Notes: a model not told the origin generated them from the letters alone. A DNA stretch of 64,000 bases from Alistipes sp. (GCA_017555905.1 JAFZFP010000017.1:1-64000), one strand, 5' to 3'. Counted from the stretch's first letter, positions 18,229 to 27,029 are shown. Made by a program: numbers and translations.

Positions 18229-18621
18229 ATGAAAAAGTTATTCTATTTGTTGCTTGCATTGCCAATGATGCTTGCAGCGTGTGAGGAGGCTCCAGTAAAT
18301 GAGCCAACAGGCCCAAACACCCCCGATGGTCCAGACGGACCAGACGCACCAGTGGTTGAGGAGCCTAAATTGACCCTTACCTCTGAGGCTACCTTGGAGT
18401 TCTCTGAAGAGGGTGGCGAGGGTGTTATCACCTACACCTTGGAGAACAAGAAGGAGGGTGTGGAGTTGAGTGCCACCTGTGAGGCTGACTGGGTTAGCGC
18501 ACCTGTAGTGGGCGAGACCATCACCTTTACCGTTAGTGCTAACGAGGGCGAGGCTCGCCAGACAAAGGTGGTTGTTTCGTACGAGACACAGTCGTTCGAG
18601 GTGGCTATCGCTCAGGATGCA
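18229..18621 (+). repeat. Direct repeat, copy 1: signal peptide plus BACON coding region
   Basis: The first 131 codons of this gene and the first 128 codons of the gene at 20242 encode nearly the same protein: 76 of 83 BACON residues match, and one GPD triplet is extra here. Copy 2 lies about 2 kb downstream in the same orientation. Confidence 0.9.
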
Positions 18622-20052
18622 AAAGTTGAGACTCCTGCACCTACCCCAGACGTGGTTGAGTTCGAGGCTCAGTACTTCGTTGGCCAGTACTATGGCGACT
18701 ACTACACACCAACTGCGGGTAACTACTACGTTCACCTCTCGGATGTAGGTTTTGACGATTCTGGCGACTACAAGGCTAATGGCCAGTATATCACGTTGGA
18801 TATCTATGCTCCATTATACGAGGGCGAGAAGGGTAGTTATGTGCCACTCCCAGTGGGTACTTACAACCTCGACAAAGAGAGCACTATGGCTCAGTGGACT
18901 ATCGACTATAAGTACTCGGCATATACCAAGACCGATGACAAGGCTGATGGTGATGGTTTGAAGTTTGATGAGGCACAACTCGTTGTAACAGAGTCTGATG
19001 CTGTGTTTACTGCAAAGATTGGAGAGATGACTTTTAAGGTTACCTTTGTGGGTCAGGCCGTAGTTGCTAATGTGGAGGTTGAGAAGGCAGAGGAGGTTAA
19101 TTTCACTGCTTCGAAGGCTTGGGGCTACTACTATGGCGACTACTACAACCCAGGTGTGGCTGACAACTTCTACTTCTTCCTTTCGGATTTGGGTGTGGAT
19201 GCTGATGGCTTGGAGGTGGCAAATGGTGTCTACTACCGTTTCGATATCTATACCTCGATGATTGATAAGGCTAACGGCATTGCTATCCCTTACGGCACAT
19301 ACCTAATCGACCCAACCGAGTCGATGGAGCCTGGTACAATCTCTTATAGTGCATCGTTGTACTACATTATGGATGAGTTTGGAGAAGAGGCTATCGATGG
19401 TGGTTATCTCAACTCAGGTTACCTTACAATAGATGAGACTGGCATCCACGGTGAGTTCTCTATCGCAGGTGTTAAGCACGTTGTCTCTTATGAGGGTGCA
19501 GTTGAGTATATCGATGTGACAGCGGAACTTGGTGGCGGTGACGAGCCAGGCGGCGGTGATGAGCCAGGTGGCGACTACTACTCTACACTAACATCGGACT
19601 ATACTTGTAATTTAGACGACCACACGCTCTACTACGAGTACTATGGCGACTACTATGAGATTGGCTTCCGCAACTGGACATTTGCCCTTATCCCTAACGA
19701 CTTTGAGGGAGATACTGTGCAGTTCGACGTTCTTGCATCGCCTACAAGTTATCAGGAGTTCTTTGGCGACTATACCATTAACGACACTATGGGAGGTTTC
19801 ACGGCTCTACCTGGCGAGATTGAGGATGGCTATATGTCATACTGCTGGTACTACACCAATGATGGTGTGACTATGGCACCATTCGTTGAGGGTACCGTGA
19901 GTGTCGCTCCTGCTACTGGTGCTGATGCGAGTGTGACATTTGAGGTTAAGGACGATAGAGGCAACACCATTACAGGCTCTTGGAGTGGTTCGATGCTTCC
20001 TGCTTCGGCACTACAGTCTACACGCTCAAGTGTTGTGTTCCGTAGTAAGTAG
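18229..20052 (+). CDS. BACON lipoprotein with three YYGDYY units
   Basis: A 607-residue lipoprotein with Cys18 (MLAAC) and an acidic/Pro spacer carrying a short GPD repeat. The BACON domain is at 47-129. Three tandem beta units lie at about 143-280, 284-425 and 445-595, each opening with the same YYGDYY motif, which makes the unit boundaries easy to see. A Gly/Glu/Pro linker (GGGDEPGG twice) separates the second and third units. The third unit belongs to a subtype ending in D-x-GN-x-ITG that also closes the next four genes. The first 390 bases are nearly the same as the start of the gene at 20242. Co-transcribed with the gene at 17395; a terminator follows. Confidence 0.87.
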   Translation: MKKLFYLLLALPMMLAACEEAPVNEPTGPNTPDGPDGPDAPVVEEPKLTLTSEATLEFSEEGGEGVITYTLENKKEGVELSATCEADWVSAPVVGETITFTVSANEGEARQTKVVVSYETQSFEVAIAQDAKVETPAPTPDVVEFEAQYFVGQYYGDYYTPTAGNYYVHLSDVGFDDSGDYKANGQYITLDIYAPLYEGEKGSYVPLPVGTYNLDKESTMAQWTIDYKYSAYTKTDDKADGDGLKFDEAQLVVTESDAVFTAKIGEMTFKVTFVGQAVVANVEVEKAEEVNFTASKAWGYYYGDYYNPGVADNFYFFLSDLGVDADGLEVANGVYYRFDIYTSMIDKANGIAIPYGTYLIDPTESMEPGTISYSASLYYIMDEFGEEAIDGGYLNSGYLTIDETGIHGEFSIAGVKHVVSYEGAVEYIDVTAELGGGDEPGGGDEPGGDYYSTLTSDYTCNLDDHTLYYEYYGDYYEIGFRNWTFALIPNDFEGDTVQFDVLASPTSYQEFFGDYTINDTMGGFTALPGEIEDGYMSYCWYYTNDGVTMAPFVEGTVSVAPATGADASVTFEVKDDRGNTITGSWSGSMLPASALQSTRSSVVFRSK

Positions 20053-20085
20053 AGCGATAGAGTCTAACTAAAAAGTGTATACAAG

Positions 20086-20118
20086 GTTTGCGAGTCGAAG
20101 AGGCTCGCAAACTTTTTT
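20086..20118 (+). terminator. Rho-independent terminator after the gene at 18229
   Basis: GTTTGCGAG at 20086-20094 pairs with CTCGCAAAC at 20104-20112, followed by six T. Confidence 0.92.
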
Positions 20119-20128
20119 CATTATTTAG

Positions 20129-20160
20129 TTGGAGCGAAGCGAAAATATTATATATATTTG
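20129..20160 (+). promoter_or_regulatory. Promoter for the lipoprotein operon at 20242
   Basis: TTGG at 20129-20132, a 20-base spacer and TATATTTG at 20153-20160. It follows the preceding terminator directly, so the six paralogues form more than one transcription unit. Confidence 0.75.
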
Positions 20161-20241
20161 TACGAAATATGGGTAATCTATTTGTGATTGCCGAATTGGT
20201 GTGTGACAAAATCAAAAATATTAATAAAATTGGTAAAATTT

Positions 20242-20625
20242 ATGAAAAAATTGTTCTATTTGTTGCTCGCTTTGCCAATGATTATGGTAGCGTGCGAGAA
20301 GGCTCCAGTAGATGAGCCTACAGGCCCTAATACGCCAGATGGTCCAGATGCACCAGTGGTTGAGGAGCCTAAATTGACCCTTACTTCTGAGGCTACCTTA
20401 GAGTTCTCTGCAGAGGGTGGCGAGGGTATTATCACCTATACCTTGGAGAATAAGAAGGAGGGCGTGGAGTTGAGCGCCACTTGTGAGGCTGACTGGGTTA
20501 GCACACCTGTAGTGGGCGAGACTATCACCTTCACCGTTAGTGCTAACGAGGGCGAGGCACGTCAGACAACTATCGTTGTGGCGTATGACACTCAGTCGTT
20601 CGAGGTGGCTATTGCTCAGGCGGCC
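20242..20625 (+). repeat. Direct repeat, copy 2: signal peptide plus BACON coding region
   Basis: Near-identical partner of 18229-18621. The similarity drops at the end of the BACON domain, as expected for domain shuffling or gene conversion between paralogues. Confidence 0.9.
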
Positions 20626-22401
20626 GTGGCTGAAACTCCTGTTGTGGACTATGAGATGTCGTGGGCTCGTCGTGCTGATAGTGCATACTACGGAATGCCA
20701 AACAACTACTTCTACTTGACCTTTGGCGATGCTAACGAGACGATGTATTTTACTTTGGCTCTCGTAGGTGCTGAGTCTCAGTATATCCTACAGCCAGGCA
20801 CTTATAGCACTATTGCTGAGGATCTTCTCCTTCAGGGTACTGAACTCTTCATCTATAGCGGAGAGAGAATTATCTCGTTCACCACTGGTCGTGCTACCGT
20901 GGCTCTCGATGGCGAGATCTATACGTTGGATATCTTCCTCACTGGCGACGACAACGTGACATACCACATCACCTACGAGGGTATTATCGAGAAGATGGCG
21001 GCAAACATCCCTACTGGTCCACAGAACTTTGAGCCAGTGGCTGTTGAGGCCGTTGTCTTCACCCCAGGTAACTTCGTGTTGAAGTTGTTTGTGGACAACT
21101 ACTATGCTCACGAGTTGGATATGTACGACTTGGCAGGTAAGAGCAGCGACTACTTGTCAGAGGGACGTTATGTGCTTGGTGCTGATGACGAGTTGCAGTA
21201 TATCAGCGAGTGGGCGCAGTATAGCCTTGGTAATGGCCAGTACACCGTAATCACCGCTGCCGAGATTGAGATTACCCACCACTCAAACAACACCTCTCGT
21301 ATTCAGGGTTTCATAGAGTCGGAGTTGGGACACCACATCGATTTCGACTGGAATGGTCCAGTCTTGGGCTTCGACCTCTATGGCTATGAGACTCCAGAGG
21401 CCCTTAAGAATCTCGACTTCAAGGCTACCTACTTGGCTGGCGAGATCTATACATCGAGCCAGTTGGGTGGCTTGGCACCTAACAACTACTACTTCACCCT
21501 CTCTGACGCTGTGATCGATAGAAATAACCCTGTGCCAAACTCAACCTATTTCTATTTCGACCTCTACTCAGATACCTTGACCGAGGATAATACTATCCCA
21601 TACGGAACATATCCTGTAGACGTAACCTCTTCTTGGCAGGCTGGCACCGTTAGCCTTGGTAAGACATACGGCTTTAAGATTAATGCTTCGGGTACGGACT
21701 ATGCTGCACGCTACCTCTATACCGATGGTGTTGTGGTAGTTAGCGAGAATAAGATCGAGGCTGAGTTCACTACCGAGCAGGGTACTACCGTTACCGTTAC
21801 CTACGAGGGAGACTTGGCTATTACCCCTTACGACTCTGGTGACGATGACGATGATCAGGGCTCAGACTCAAATATCACCACCGACACAAGTTTCTCTTGC
21901 ACCAACGTAACTATGTCGGCAAATTATTACGGTGATTACTACACCCCTGATACCGACAACTATACCGTGCGCCTCTACGAGGATCCTAATATGCTAAGCG
22001 GTGTATTTATCCAGTTGGAACTCCTTGCAGACCCTACTGCTGATGACTGGGCATTGACCTACCACGCTTTGCAGGATAACTCATTCTCTAATCCCGAGGA
22101 CTATGTAAACTCGTTCATCCGTGGCTATATACAGAACGGCTATACCTATGCCTCTTGGTATGGTGTGCTTAACGGAAGCGGTGGCTACAGTTATGAGTTC
22201 GCTCCAATCTATGGTGGTACTGTAGATATCGTTAAGAATGATGATGGCTCACGCACATTCATCTTCGATTGTACCGATGATGCAGGCGTGAAGATTACTG
22301 GTACTATGACAACCAAGGCTGAGACTTCAGCGTCGGCGATGTCTGCTCAGAGCAACAAGAAGGCTCTCTATCGTCTTCCACAGAGCCTCGTTGTTCGCTA
22401 A
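20242..22401 (+). CDS. BACON lipoprotein with four beta units
   Basis: A 719-residue lipoprotein. The ATG at 20242 is chosen over an in-frame ATG 54 bases upstream because it starts the lipoprotein signal shared with the paralogues (MKKLFYLLLALP, lipobox MVAC, Cys18). The BACON domain at 44-126 is nearly the same as that of the upstream gene, while the rest has diverged. Four beta units lie at about 135-255, 262-380, 390-540 and 548-695; an Asp-rich linker (DSGDDDDDQGSDS) precedes the last, which has the YYGDYYTP opening and the DDAGVKITGT ending. The gene at 22444 follows after 42 bases, probably in one transcript. Function unknown. Confidence 0.87.
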   Translation: MKKLFYLLLALPMIMVACEKAPVDEPTGPNTPDGPDAPVVEEPKLTLTSEATLEFSAEGGEGIITYTLENKKEGVELSATCEADWVSTPVVGETITFTVSANEGEARQTTIVVAYDTQSFEVAIAQAAVAETPVVDYEMSWARRADSAYYGMPNNYFYLTFGDANETMYFTLALVGAESQYILQPGTYSTIAEDLLLQGTELFIYSGERIISFTTGRATVALDGEIYTLDIFLTGDDNVTYHITYEGIIEKMAANIPTGPQNFEPVAVEAVVFTPGNFVLKLFVDNYYAHELDMYDLAGKSSDYLSEGRYVLGADDELQYISEWAQYSLGNGQYTVITAAEIEITHHSNNTSRIQGFIESELGHHIDFDWNGPVLGFDLYGYETPEALKNLDFKATYLAGEIYTSSQLGGLAPNNYYFTLSDAVIDRNNPVPNSTYFYFDLYSDTLTEDNTIPYGTYPVDVTSSWQAGTVSLGKTYGFKINASGTDYAARYLYTDGVVVVSENKIEAEFTTEQGTTVTVTYEGDLAITPYDSGDDDDDQGSDSNITTDTSFSCTNVTMSANYYGDYYTPDTDNYTVRLYEDPNMLSGVFIQLELLADPTADDWALTYHALQDNSFSNPEDYVNSFIRGYIQNGYTYASWYGVLNGSGGYSYEFAPIYGGTVDIVKNDDGSRTFIFDCTDDAGVKITGTMTTKAETSASAMSAQSNKKALYRLPQSLVVR

Positions 22402-22443
22402 TATCATTCGTGAATAAGTTACTGATATAAAAACAGTTAAATA

Positions 22444-23706
22444 ATGAAAAAGTTCTTTTATCTGTTGATGCTCCCATTGCTCTTCGTGGCGTGTGAGCCA
22501 GGAAATACTCCAGAGCCATCAGTACCAGTAAGCCTTACTCTTACCTCTGATGCCTCTATGATGTTCGAGGCAGAGGGAGGTCAGGGTGTTATCACCTACA
22601 CTTTGACTGCAGCCGAGGAGTGTGCATTGCCAGGTGTAACCTGCGAGGCAGAGTGGATTACAAATATCGAGGTGGGCCAGACTATCACCTTCGACGTTGT
22701 GGTTAATGAGGGCGATGATCGTCAGACAAAGATCGTGGTGGCCTATTCTACCGAGTCTTTTGAGGTGACCGTGCGTCAGTCTAAGGGCGAGGAGGGTGTC
22801 CCAACCGAGGAACTCGTTGCAAATAACTTCCTTGGCTCATACTACTCACCAGAGGCGTTGGGTACAAAGACACACCTCTACTCACTCCTTTTGTCGAATG
22901 CCGACTTGTCTGTTGAGACTGTTACACCAAAGGCGTTCTACTTCTACTTCGACCTCTACTCAGATGAGGTAAACGAAGACTTCGTAGTCCCTGAGGGAAC
23001 CTACCATTTCGACCGCCTCTCTACAAAGCAGGCAGGAACCATCGACTCCGAGGGTTCGTTGGGCTTTACCGTAAATAGTTCAGGTACCGACTTCGAGACT
23101 ACCTATATCTACCACGATGCTACCGTTGTTGTAACCAAGGATAAACTTGTTGCAGAGGTTGTCTTGGCAGATGGTAGTAAGGTTGTTATCACTTATGAAG
23201 GTAGCCTTCTTACAGAGCCAGGAGAGTTCGAGTCGGAATCAACTCTTACAGACGATCTTAGCATCAACCTTGAGAATGCGATGATATCTGCTTATAACTA
23301 CGAGGATTACTACTATACTGACGAAGCAGACAACTGGTACGTTCAGGTTGCATCTACCGACAACAATTCTGTCATCAAGTGCTTCTATCTTGACTTCTTG
23401 GCAGACATCAACTATGGCAGTTGGGATGTGTCGTACCACGCACTCGAGGGTTACGACTTCTCTGACCCAGAGGCTTATGTCGATTCATTTATCCCTGGAT
23501 ATGTTGATTCTGAGGGATTTATCGCAGGTTGCTGGTATGCCGAGATGAATGGTGATGGCTATATCGTAGGTGATGTTGCACCGCTCTATCACGGTAATAT
23601 CGACGTGGAGTTCGGTAGCAACAACTCTGTCCTCATCACCCTCAACTGTAGGGATGATGCTGGCAATGATATCACTGGTACTATCTCAGGTTTTATCTAC
23701 GAGTAA
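22444..23706 (+). CDS. BACON lipoprotein with two beta units
   Basis: A 420-residue lipoprotein, lipobox LFVAC with Cys17. The BACON domain is at about 30-115, with the shared GGQGVITYTL and closing FEVTVRQ strands. Beta unit one is at about 122-260 and resembles unit three of the upstream neighbour (both contain FYFDLYSD and the SSGTD(F/Y)(E/A) segment). Beta unit two at about 265-418 carries an EDYYYTDEADNWY variant of the YYGDYY motif and ends with DDAGNDITGT. It is closed by a terminator. Function unknown; the same surface lipoprotein family as its neighbours. Confidence 0.87.
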   Translation: MKKFFYLLMLPLLFVACEPGNTPEPSVPVSLTLTSDASMMFEAEGGQGVITYTLTAAEECALPGVTCEAEWITNIEVGQTITFDVVVNEGDDRQTKIVVAYSTESFEVTVRQSKGEEGVPTEELVANNFLGSYYSPEALGTKTHLYSLLLSNADLSVETVTPKAFYFYFDLYSDEVNEDFVVPEGTYHFDRLSTKQAGTIDSEGSLGFTVNSSGTDFETTYIYHDATVVVTKDKLVAEVVLADGSKVVITYEGSLLTEPGEFESESTLTDDLSINLENAMISAYNYEDYYYTDEADNWYVQVASTDNNSVIKCFYLDFLADINYGSWDVSYHALEGYDFSDPEAYVDSFIPGYVDSEGFIAGCWYAEMNGDGYIVGDVAPLYHGNIDVEFGSNNSVLITLNCRDDAGNDITGTISGFIYE

Positions 23707-23769
23707 TCCCGAGCAGATAGTGGAGTGGCTAACATCGTTTTAAGAGAGTCGCTCGTTGTAACTAAGTTT

Positions 23770-23804
23770 GGGGCGTGTCCATAAATTGTGGGCGCGCCCT
23801 TTTT
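23770..23804 (+). terminator. Rho-independent terminator after the gene at 22444
   Basis: GGGCGTGTCC at 23771-23780 pairs with GGGCGCGCCC at 23790-23799 (two G-T pairs), followed by five T. It shares its stem core with the terminators at 7187, 8865 and 26977. Confidence 0.9.
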
Positions 23805-23860
23805 GGTTCCTATAATGCTAAAAATATGTAATATTTTCTTCCCAATTACATAAATTGTTG

Positions 23861-23868
23861 TATATTTG
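23861..23868 (+). promoter_or_regulatory. -7 box before the lipoprotein gene at 23907
   Basis: TATATTTG, 38 bases before the ATG. No clear -33 TTTG is seen at the expected distance. It follows a terminator, so a promoter is needed here. Confidence 0.6.
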
Positions 23869-23906
23869 TGTCATCTTAGATAACTAATTTCAAAAATATA
23901 GGAGTA

Positions 23907-25136
23907 ATGAAAAAACTATTCATTCTTTTTGCGTTTATTGCAACACTCTCAGTTGCTTGCGAGAAGACCCCAGAGCCAGCGGCTACACCAGCCATTGAGT
24001 TTACATCGGATTCAACCTTGGAGTTCCCTGCAGCGGGTGGTACTCAGGAGGTTAGTTTCCGTATTGAGTATGGTGATGGTAGCATCGCTGCTGTAAGAAA
24101 GAGCGTAGATTGGCTATCAGCAACTATCGAGGACGACAAGGTCGTTATTACCGTTTCGGCTAACCCAACCGAGAAGGCTCGTAAGACTACCGTTAAGTTG
24201 GTTTACTCTAATGCTTCGGAGTTGATTACCATTAGCCAGGAGGGTGCTATCTGCGACGTTAATTTCGAGGCATCTCGTTTCGAGGGTATCTATCTCGGAA
24301 CTCAGGAGTCTGCCGTACCAAACTACTTCGTTATCCTCTCGGATATCGGTGTCGCAAAAGATGGTTCTGCTAAGGCCTCTGGTACATACTACTACTTCGA
24401 CTTCTATATCGATCAGGAGTGTGAGGACGAGGTTGTGATTCTCCCTAATGGCGTTTACACCTTCGATAAGGAGGATACCTTCGCGGATGGTACTTTCAGC
24501 GATGCTGGTAGCTGGTTCTGCAAGGTGAAAGCAGATGGTAGCGACTACCTCAAGGCTGCAAGTTACCAGAGTGCTACCGTAACGGTTACTGACGATAGCT
24601 TCTACGCAGAGATCGTCTTCCCTGATGGTGCAAAACACATCGTAACCTATTCAGGCGAGCTTATCGTTGATGTAGGCTATATCAACTCAACCTTCTTCGA
24701 GGACTATACCTTCGATGTGAAGAACGCAGAGATTACTGCTAAGTATTTCGGTTTTAACGCCGAGGCAGGTAAGCATCAGTGGTTTATCGAGGCCGTTAAG
24801 GGTAATGACTACTTCTGCATCGAGTTGTTCAACAACGATGGCACTACTTGCTCAGGTCTCTACTCAGAGTATGACCCCACCTATGCTGAGGACTATAACG
24901 ACAAGTTTATCCCAGGTATGTTGGGCGAGGATGGCTTGATTGGTACTTGGTATGCTTCGCTCACAAATGGCGTTATCAAGGGCGAGAAGTTGGCTCCTAT
25001 GATGAGCGGTATCCTTCGTATTACAGAGACTGAGGGTGTTACTACCATCGAGTACAACTGTGTGGATGACGCTGGTAACGAGATGCTTGGTACTGTAGCG
25101 GGCGAGATGACCATTATGAATGTAAACCAGCAGTAA
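23907..25136 (+). CDS. Diverged BACON lipoprotein with two beta units
   Basis: A 409-residue lipoprotein, lipobox LSVAC with Cys18. The BACON domain at about 28-112 is more diverged than in its neighbours (GGTQEVSFRIEYGDG in place of GGEGVITYTLEN), but it keeps the VDWLSATI core and the ITISQEG ending. Two beta units follow, at about 115-250 (YLGTQESAVPNYFVILSD at the start) and 255-403, the second ending in DDAGNEMLGT. The gene at 25184 follows after 47 bases without an obvious promoter, suggesting a two-gene transcript. Function unknown. Confidence 0.86.
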   Translation: MKKLFILFAFIATLSVACEKTPEPAATPAIEFTSDSTLEFPAAGGTQEVSFRIEYGDGSIAAVRKSVDWLSATIEDDKVVITVSANPTEKARKTTVKLVYSNASELITISQEGAICDVNFEASRFEGIYLGTQESAVPNYFVILSDIGVAKDGSAKASGTYYYFDFYIDQECEDEVVILPNGVYTFDKEDTFADGTFSDAGSWFCKVKADGSDYLKAASYQSATVTVTDDSFYAEIVFPDGAKHIVTYSGELIVDVGYINSTFFEDYTFDVKNAEITAKYFGFNAEAGKHQWFIEAVKGNDYFCIELFNNDGTTCSGLYSEYDPTYAEDYNDKFIPGMLGEDGLIGTWYASLTNGVIKGEKLAPMMSGILRITETEGVTTIEYNCVDDAGNEMLGTVAGEMTIMNVNQQ

Positions 25137-25183
25137 ACGTCGGATTATAATTACCAAAACAAATAAACTAAACACTAAAAATT

Positions 25184-26947
25184 ATGAAACTTAGAAATCT
25201 TTTCTACGCATTGCTTGCACTTCCTATGGTGCTTGTAGCGTGTGACGAGGCTCCAGTTGAAGAGCCTAATGGCCCTAACAACCCTGGTGGCGGCGATCAG
25301 ACTGAGGCCGTTTTGACACTTACCTCTGAGGCAACTATGGAGTTTGCTGCAGCGGGTGGCGAGGGTGAGATCACCTTCACTTTGGAGAACGCTAAGGAGG
25401 GTGTAAACCTCGGTGTAGCGTGCGACTCAATCTGGGTATTGGTTAATGACCCAGCAGAGACTATCACCTTTACTGTAGAGGCTAACGATGGTGAGGCTCG
25501 TGAGGCTAAGATTACCGTATCTTACGAGACTAAGTCTTTCGAGGTTACTATTAAGCAGGCTGCTAAGGGCGAGGATCCAAAGCCAGCAGTTCCAGCACTT
25601 ACACTTACCTCTGAGGCTACTATGAACCTCGACTGCACTTTGCAGGAGGCTGTTATCACCTACACTTTGGAGAATCCTATCCAGGGTCAGGAGGTAAAGG
25701 CTAAGGCTAATGTTGATTGGATCTCAAGTTTTATCGTTCGTGACGCTGAGATCTCATTCGTTGTTGCTGCCAACGCAGGTGAGGCTCGTGAGGGTAAGAT
25801 CACTGTTGAGTACGGTATCTTGAACTTCGAGGTTACTGTAAAGCAGTCAGAGTATGTTGCTCCAGCTCCAGTAATCGTGCTTTCTGAAAACTCTATGGAG
25901 TTCGGTCCAGAGGGTGGCGATTGCTCGATCACCTACACTATCGAGAACGCTGTTGAGGGTGTTGAGATCGCAGTATCTGAGAATGTTGATTGGATTTCAG
26001 AGGCTGTTGCTTTGGATGGTCAGTTCTACTGCTATGTTGCTGCTAATGAGACTTCTGCTATGCGTGAGGCTACTATCACCTTCACTTATGGTGATGTTAC
26101 TAAGGAGTTCACCGTGAAGCAGCTCTTCGAGGGCTACGATCCAAATATGGAGTATGTAGTATTCGGTGGCGAGAAAGGTGTTATCGATGCTTGGGCAGAA
26201 CTTGGCGATGCTGGTAAGAAGTGGTCACTCGTATTCGTTGAGCACGATGAATCACTTGGTGATATGCAGACTGTTATTGCATTCAGCCTTACTGAGGCAA
26301 ACGTCCGTCGTATCGAGTCAGGTACTTACTCTGTAGCAAATGGTGGTATCCTTGTTAATTCTGCTCGCGATAACAGCAACTCTACATATCGTAAGAATGC
26401 CTCTGTTGCAGCAGATATTACCGACGCTACTTTCGAGGTAACTGTAGATACACGCCGTGAGGGCATCGTTGTTGAGGGTACTTTCCAGGCTGGTAACACT
26501 ATCGTATCACTAAAGTATGCTGGTGCTATAAGAGGTATGGACCTCGCTGAGGACACAGGTTCTTCACACTACACAGAGTGGAAGCAGTTCAACAAGAACT
26601 ATCAGAAAGAAGAGGAGTGTATCGCTACTGCAAAGTCTCAGGATGGTAAGTTGGAGATTATGTTCGACATCTGGCACACTGGCGGTACTACGATTATCCC
26701 AGAGGGTACTTACAACGTAACTGCTGCTCCTTATGGTGATAATGTAGATTTGTTGTCAGAGACATCAAAGATTACCTATAATGGAGTTCCTGCATACCTT
26801 TATGTAGCGAAAGGTGGCTCTGGTTATGTTACAGTAGAGCACATCTCTGGTGGTTACAAGTTCACATTTGAGCTTACTGACGAGTTGGGCCGTACATTCA
26901 CTGGCGTAATCGAGCGTGAGCTTAAGTATGGTGATAATCCAGCATAA
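25184..26947 (+). CDS. Lipoprotein with three tandem BACON domains and two beta units
   Basis: A 587-residue lipoprotein, lipobox LVAC with Cys20, and a Gly/Pro/Asn spacer. Three BACON domains follow each other at about 42-126, 133-216 and 224-310, each closing with an FEVTIKQ/FEVTVKQ/FTVKQ strand, so the stalk is three times longer than in the paralogues. Two beta units occupy about 318-445 and 455-583; the last ends in DELGRTFTGVI, a variant of the cluster's terminal motif. It is the last of the six paralogues and ends at a strong terminator facing leuS. A role as a longer spacer displaying the same kind of unit is inference. Confidence 0.87.
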   Translation: MKLRNLFYALLALPMVLVACDEAPVEEPNGPNNPGGGDQTEAVLTLTSEATMEFAAAGGEGEITFTLENAKEGVNLGVACDSIWVLVNDPAETITFTVEANDGEAREAKITVSYETKSFEVTIKQAAKGEDPKPAVPALTLTSEATMNLDCTLQEAVITYTLENPIQGQEVKAKANVDWISSFIVRDAEISFVVAANAGEAREGKITVEYGILNFEVTVKQSEYVAPAPVIVLSENSMEFGPEGGDCSITYTIENAVEGVEIAVSENVDWISEAVALDGQFYCYVAANETSAMREATITFTYGDVTKEFTVKQLFEGYDPNMEYVVFGGEKGVIDAWAELGDAGKKWSLVFVEHDESLGDMQTVIAFSLTEANVRRIESGTYSVANGGILVNSARDNSNSTYRKNASVAADITDATFEVTVDTRREGIVVEGTFQAGNTIVSLKYAGAIRGMDLAEDTGSSHYTEWKQFNKNYQKEEECIATAKSQDGKLEIMFDIWHTGGTTIIPEGTYNVTAAPYGDNVDLLSETSKITYNGVPAYLYVAKGGSGYVTVEHISGGYKFTFELTDELGRTFTGVIERELKYGDNPA

Positions 26948-26973
26948 TTAGGATTATAACACAACCCTATATG

Positions 26974-27014
26974 AAAGAAGGGCGTGTTCAAACTGAACAC
27001 GCCCTTCTTCTTTG
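26974..27014. terminator. Bidirectional terminator between the lipoprotein cluster and leuS
   Basis: GAAGGGCGTGTTCA at 26977-26990 pairs perfectly with TGAACACGCCCTTC at 26994-27007. T-rich flanks on the right serve the + strand and the A-rich left flank serves leuS transcripts. Confidence 0.93.
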
Positions 27015-27029
27015 TATCAAGCGAAAGGA

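Noticed and set aside
20188-20241. Upstream ATG adding 18 residues to the lipoprotein at 20242
   Set aside because: The extension would precede the signal peptide that is conserved with the paralogues.
18680-21950. Repeated YYGDYY-coding segments as a possible CRISPR or satellite array
   Set aside because: The spacing is over 300 bases, the repeats are inside reading frames and differ at third positions, so they are protein-domain repeats.
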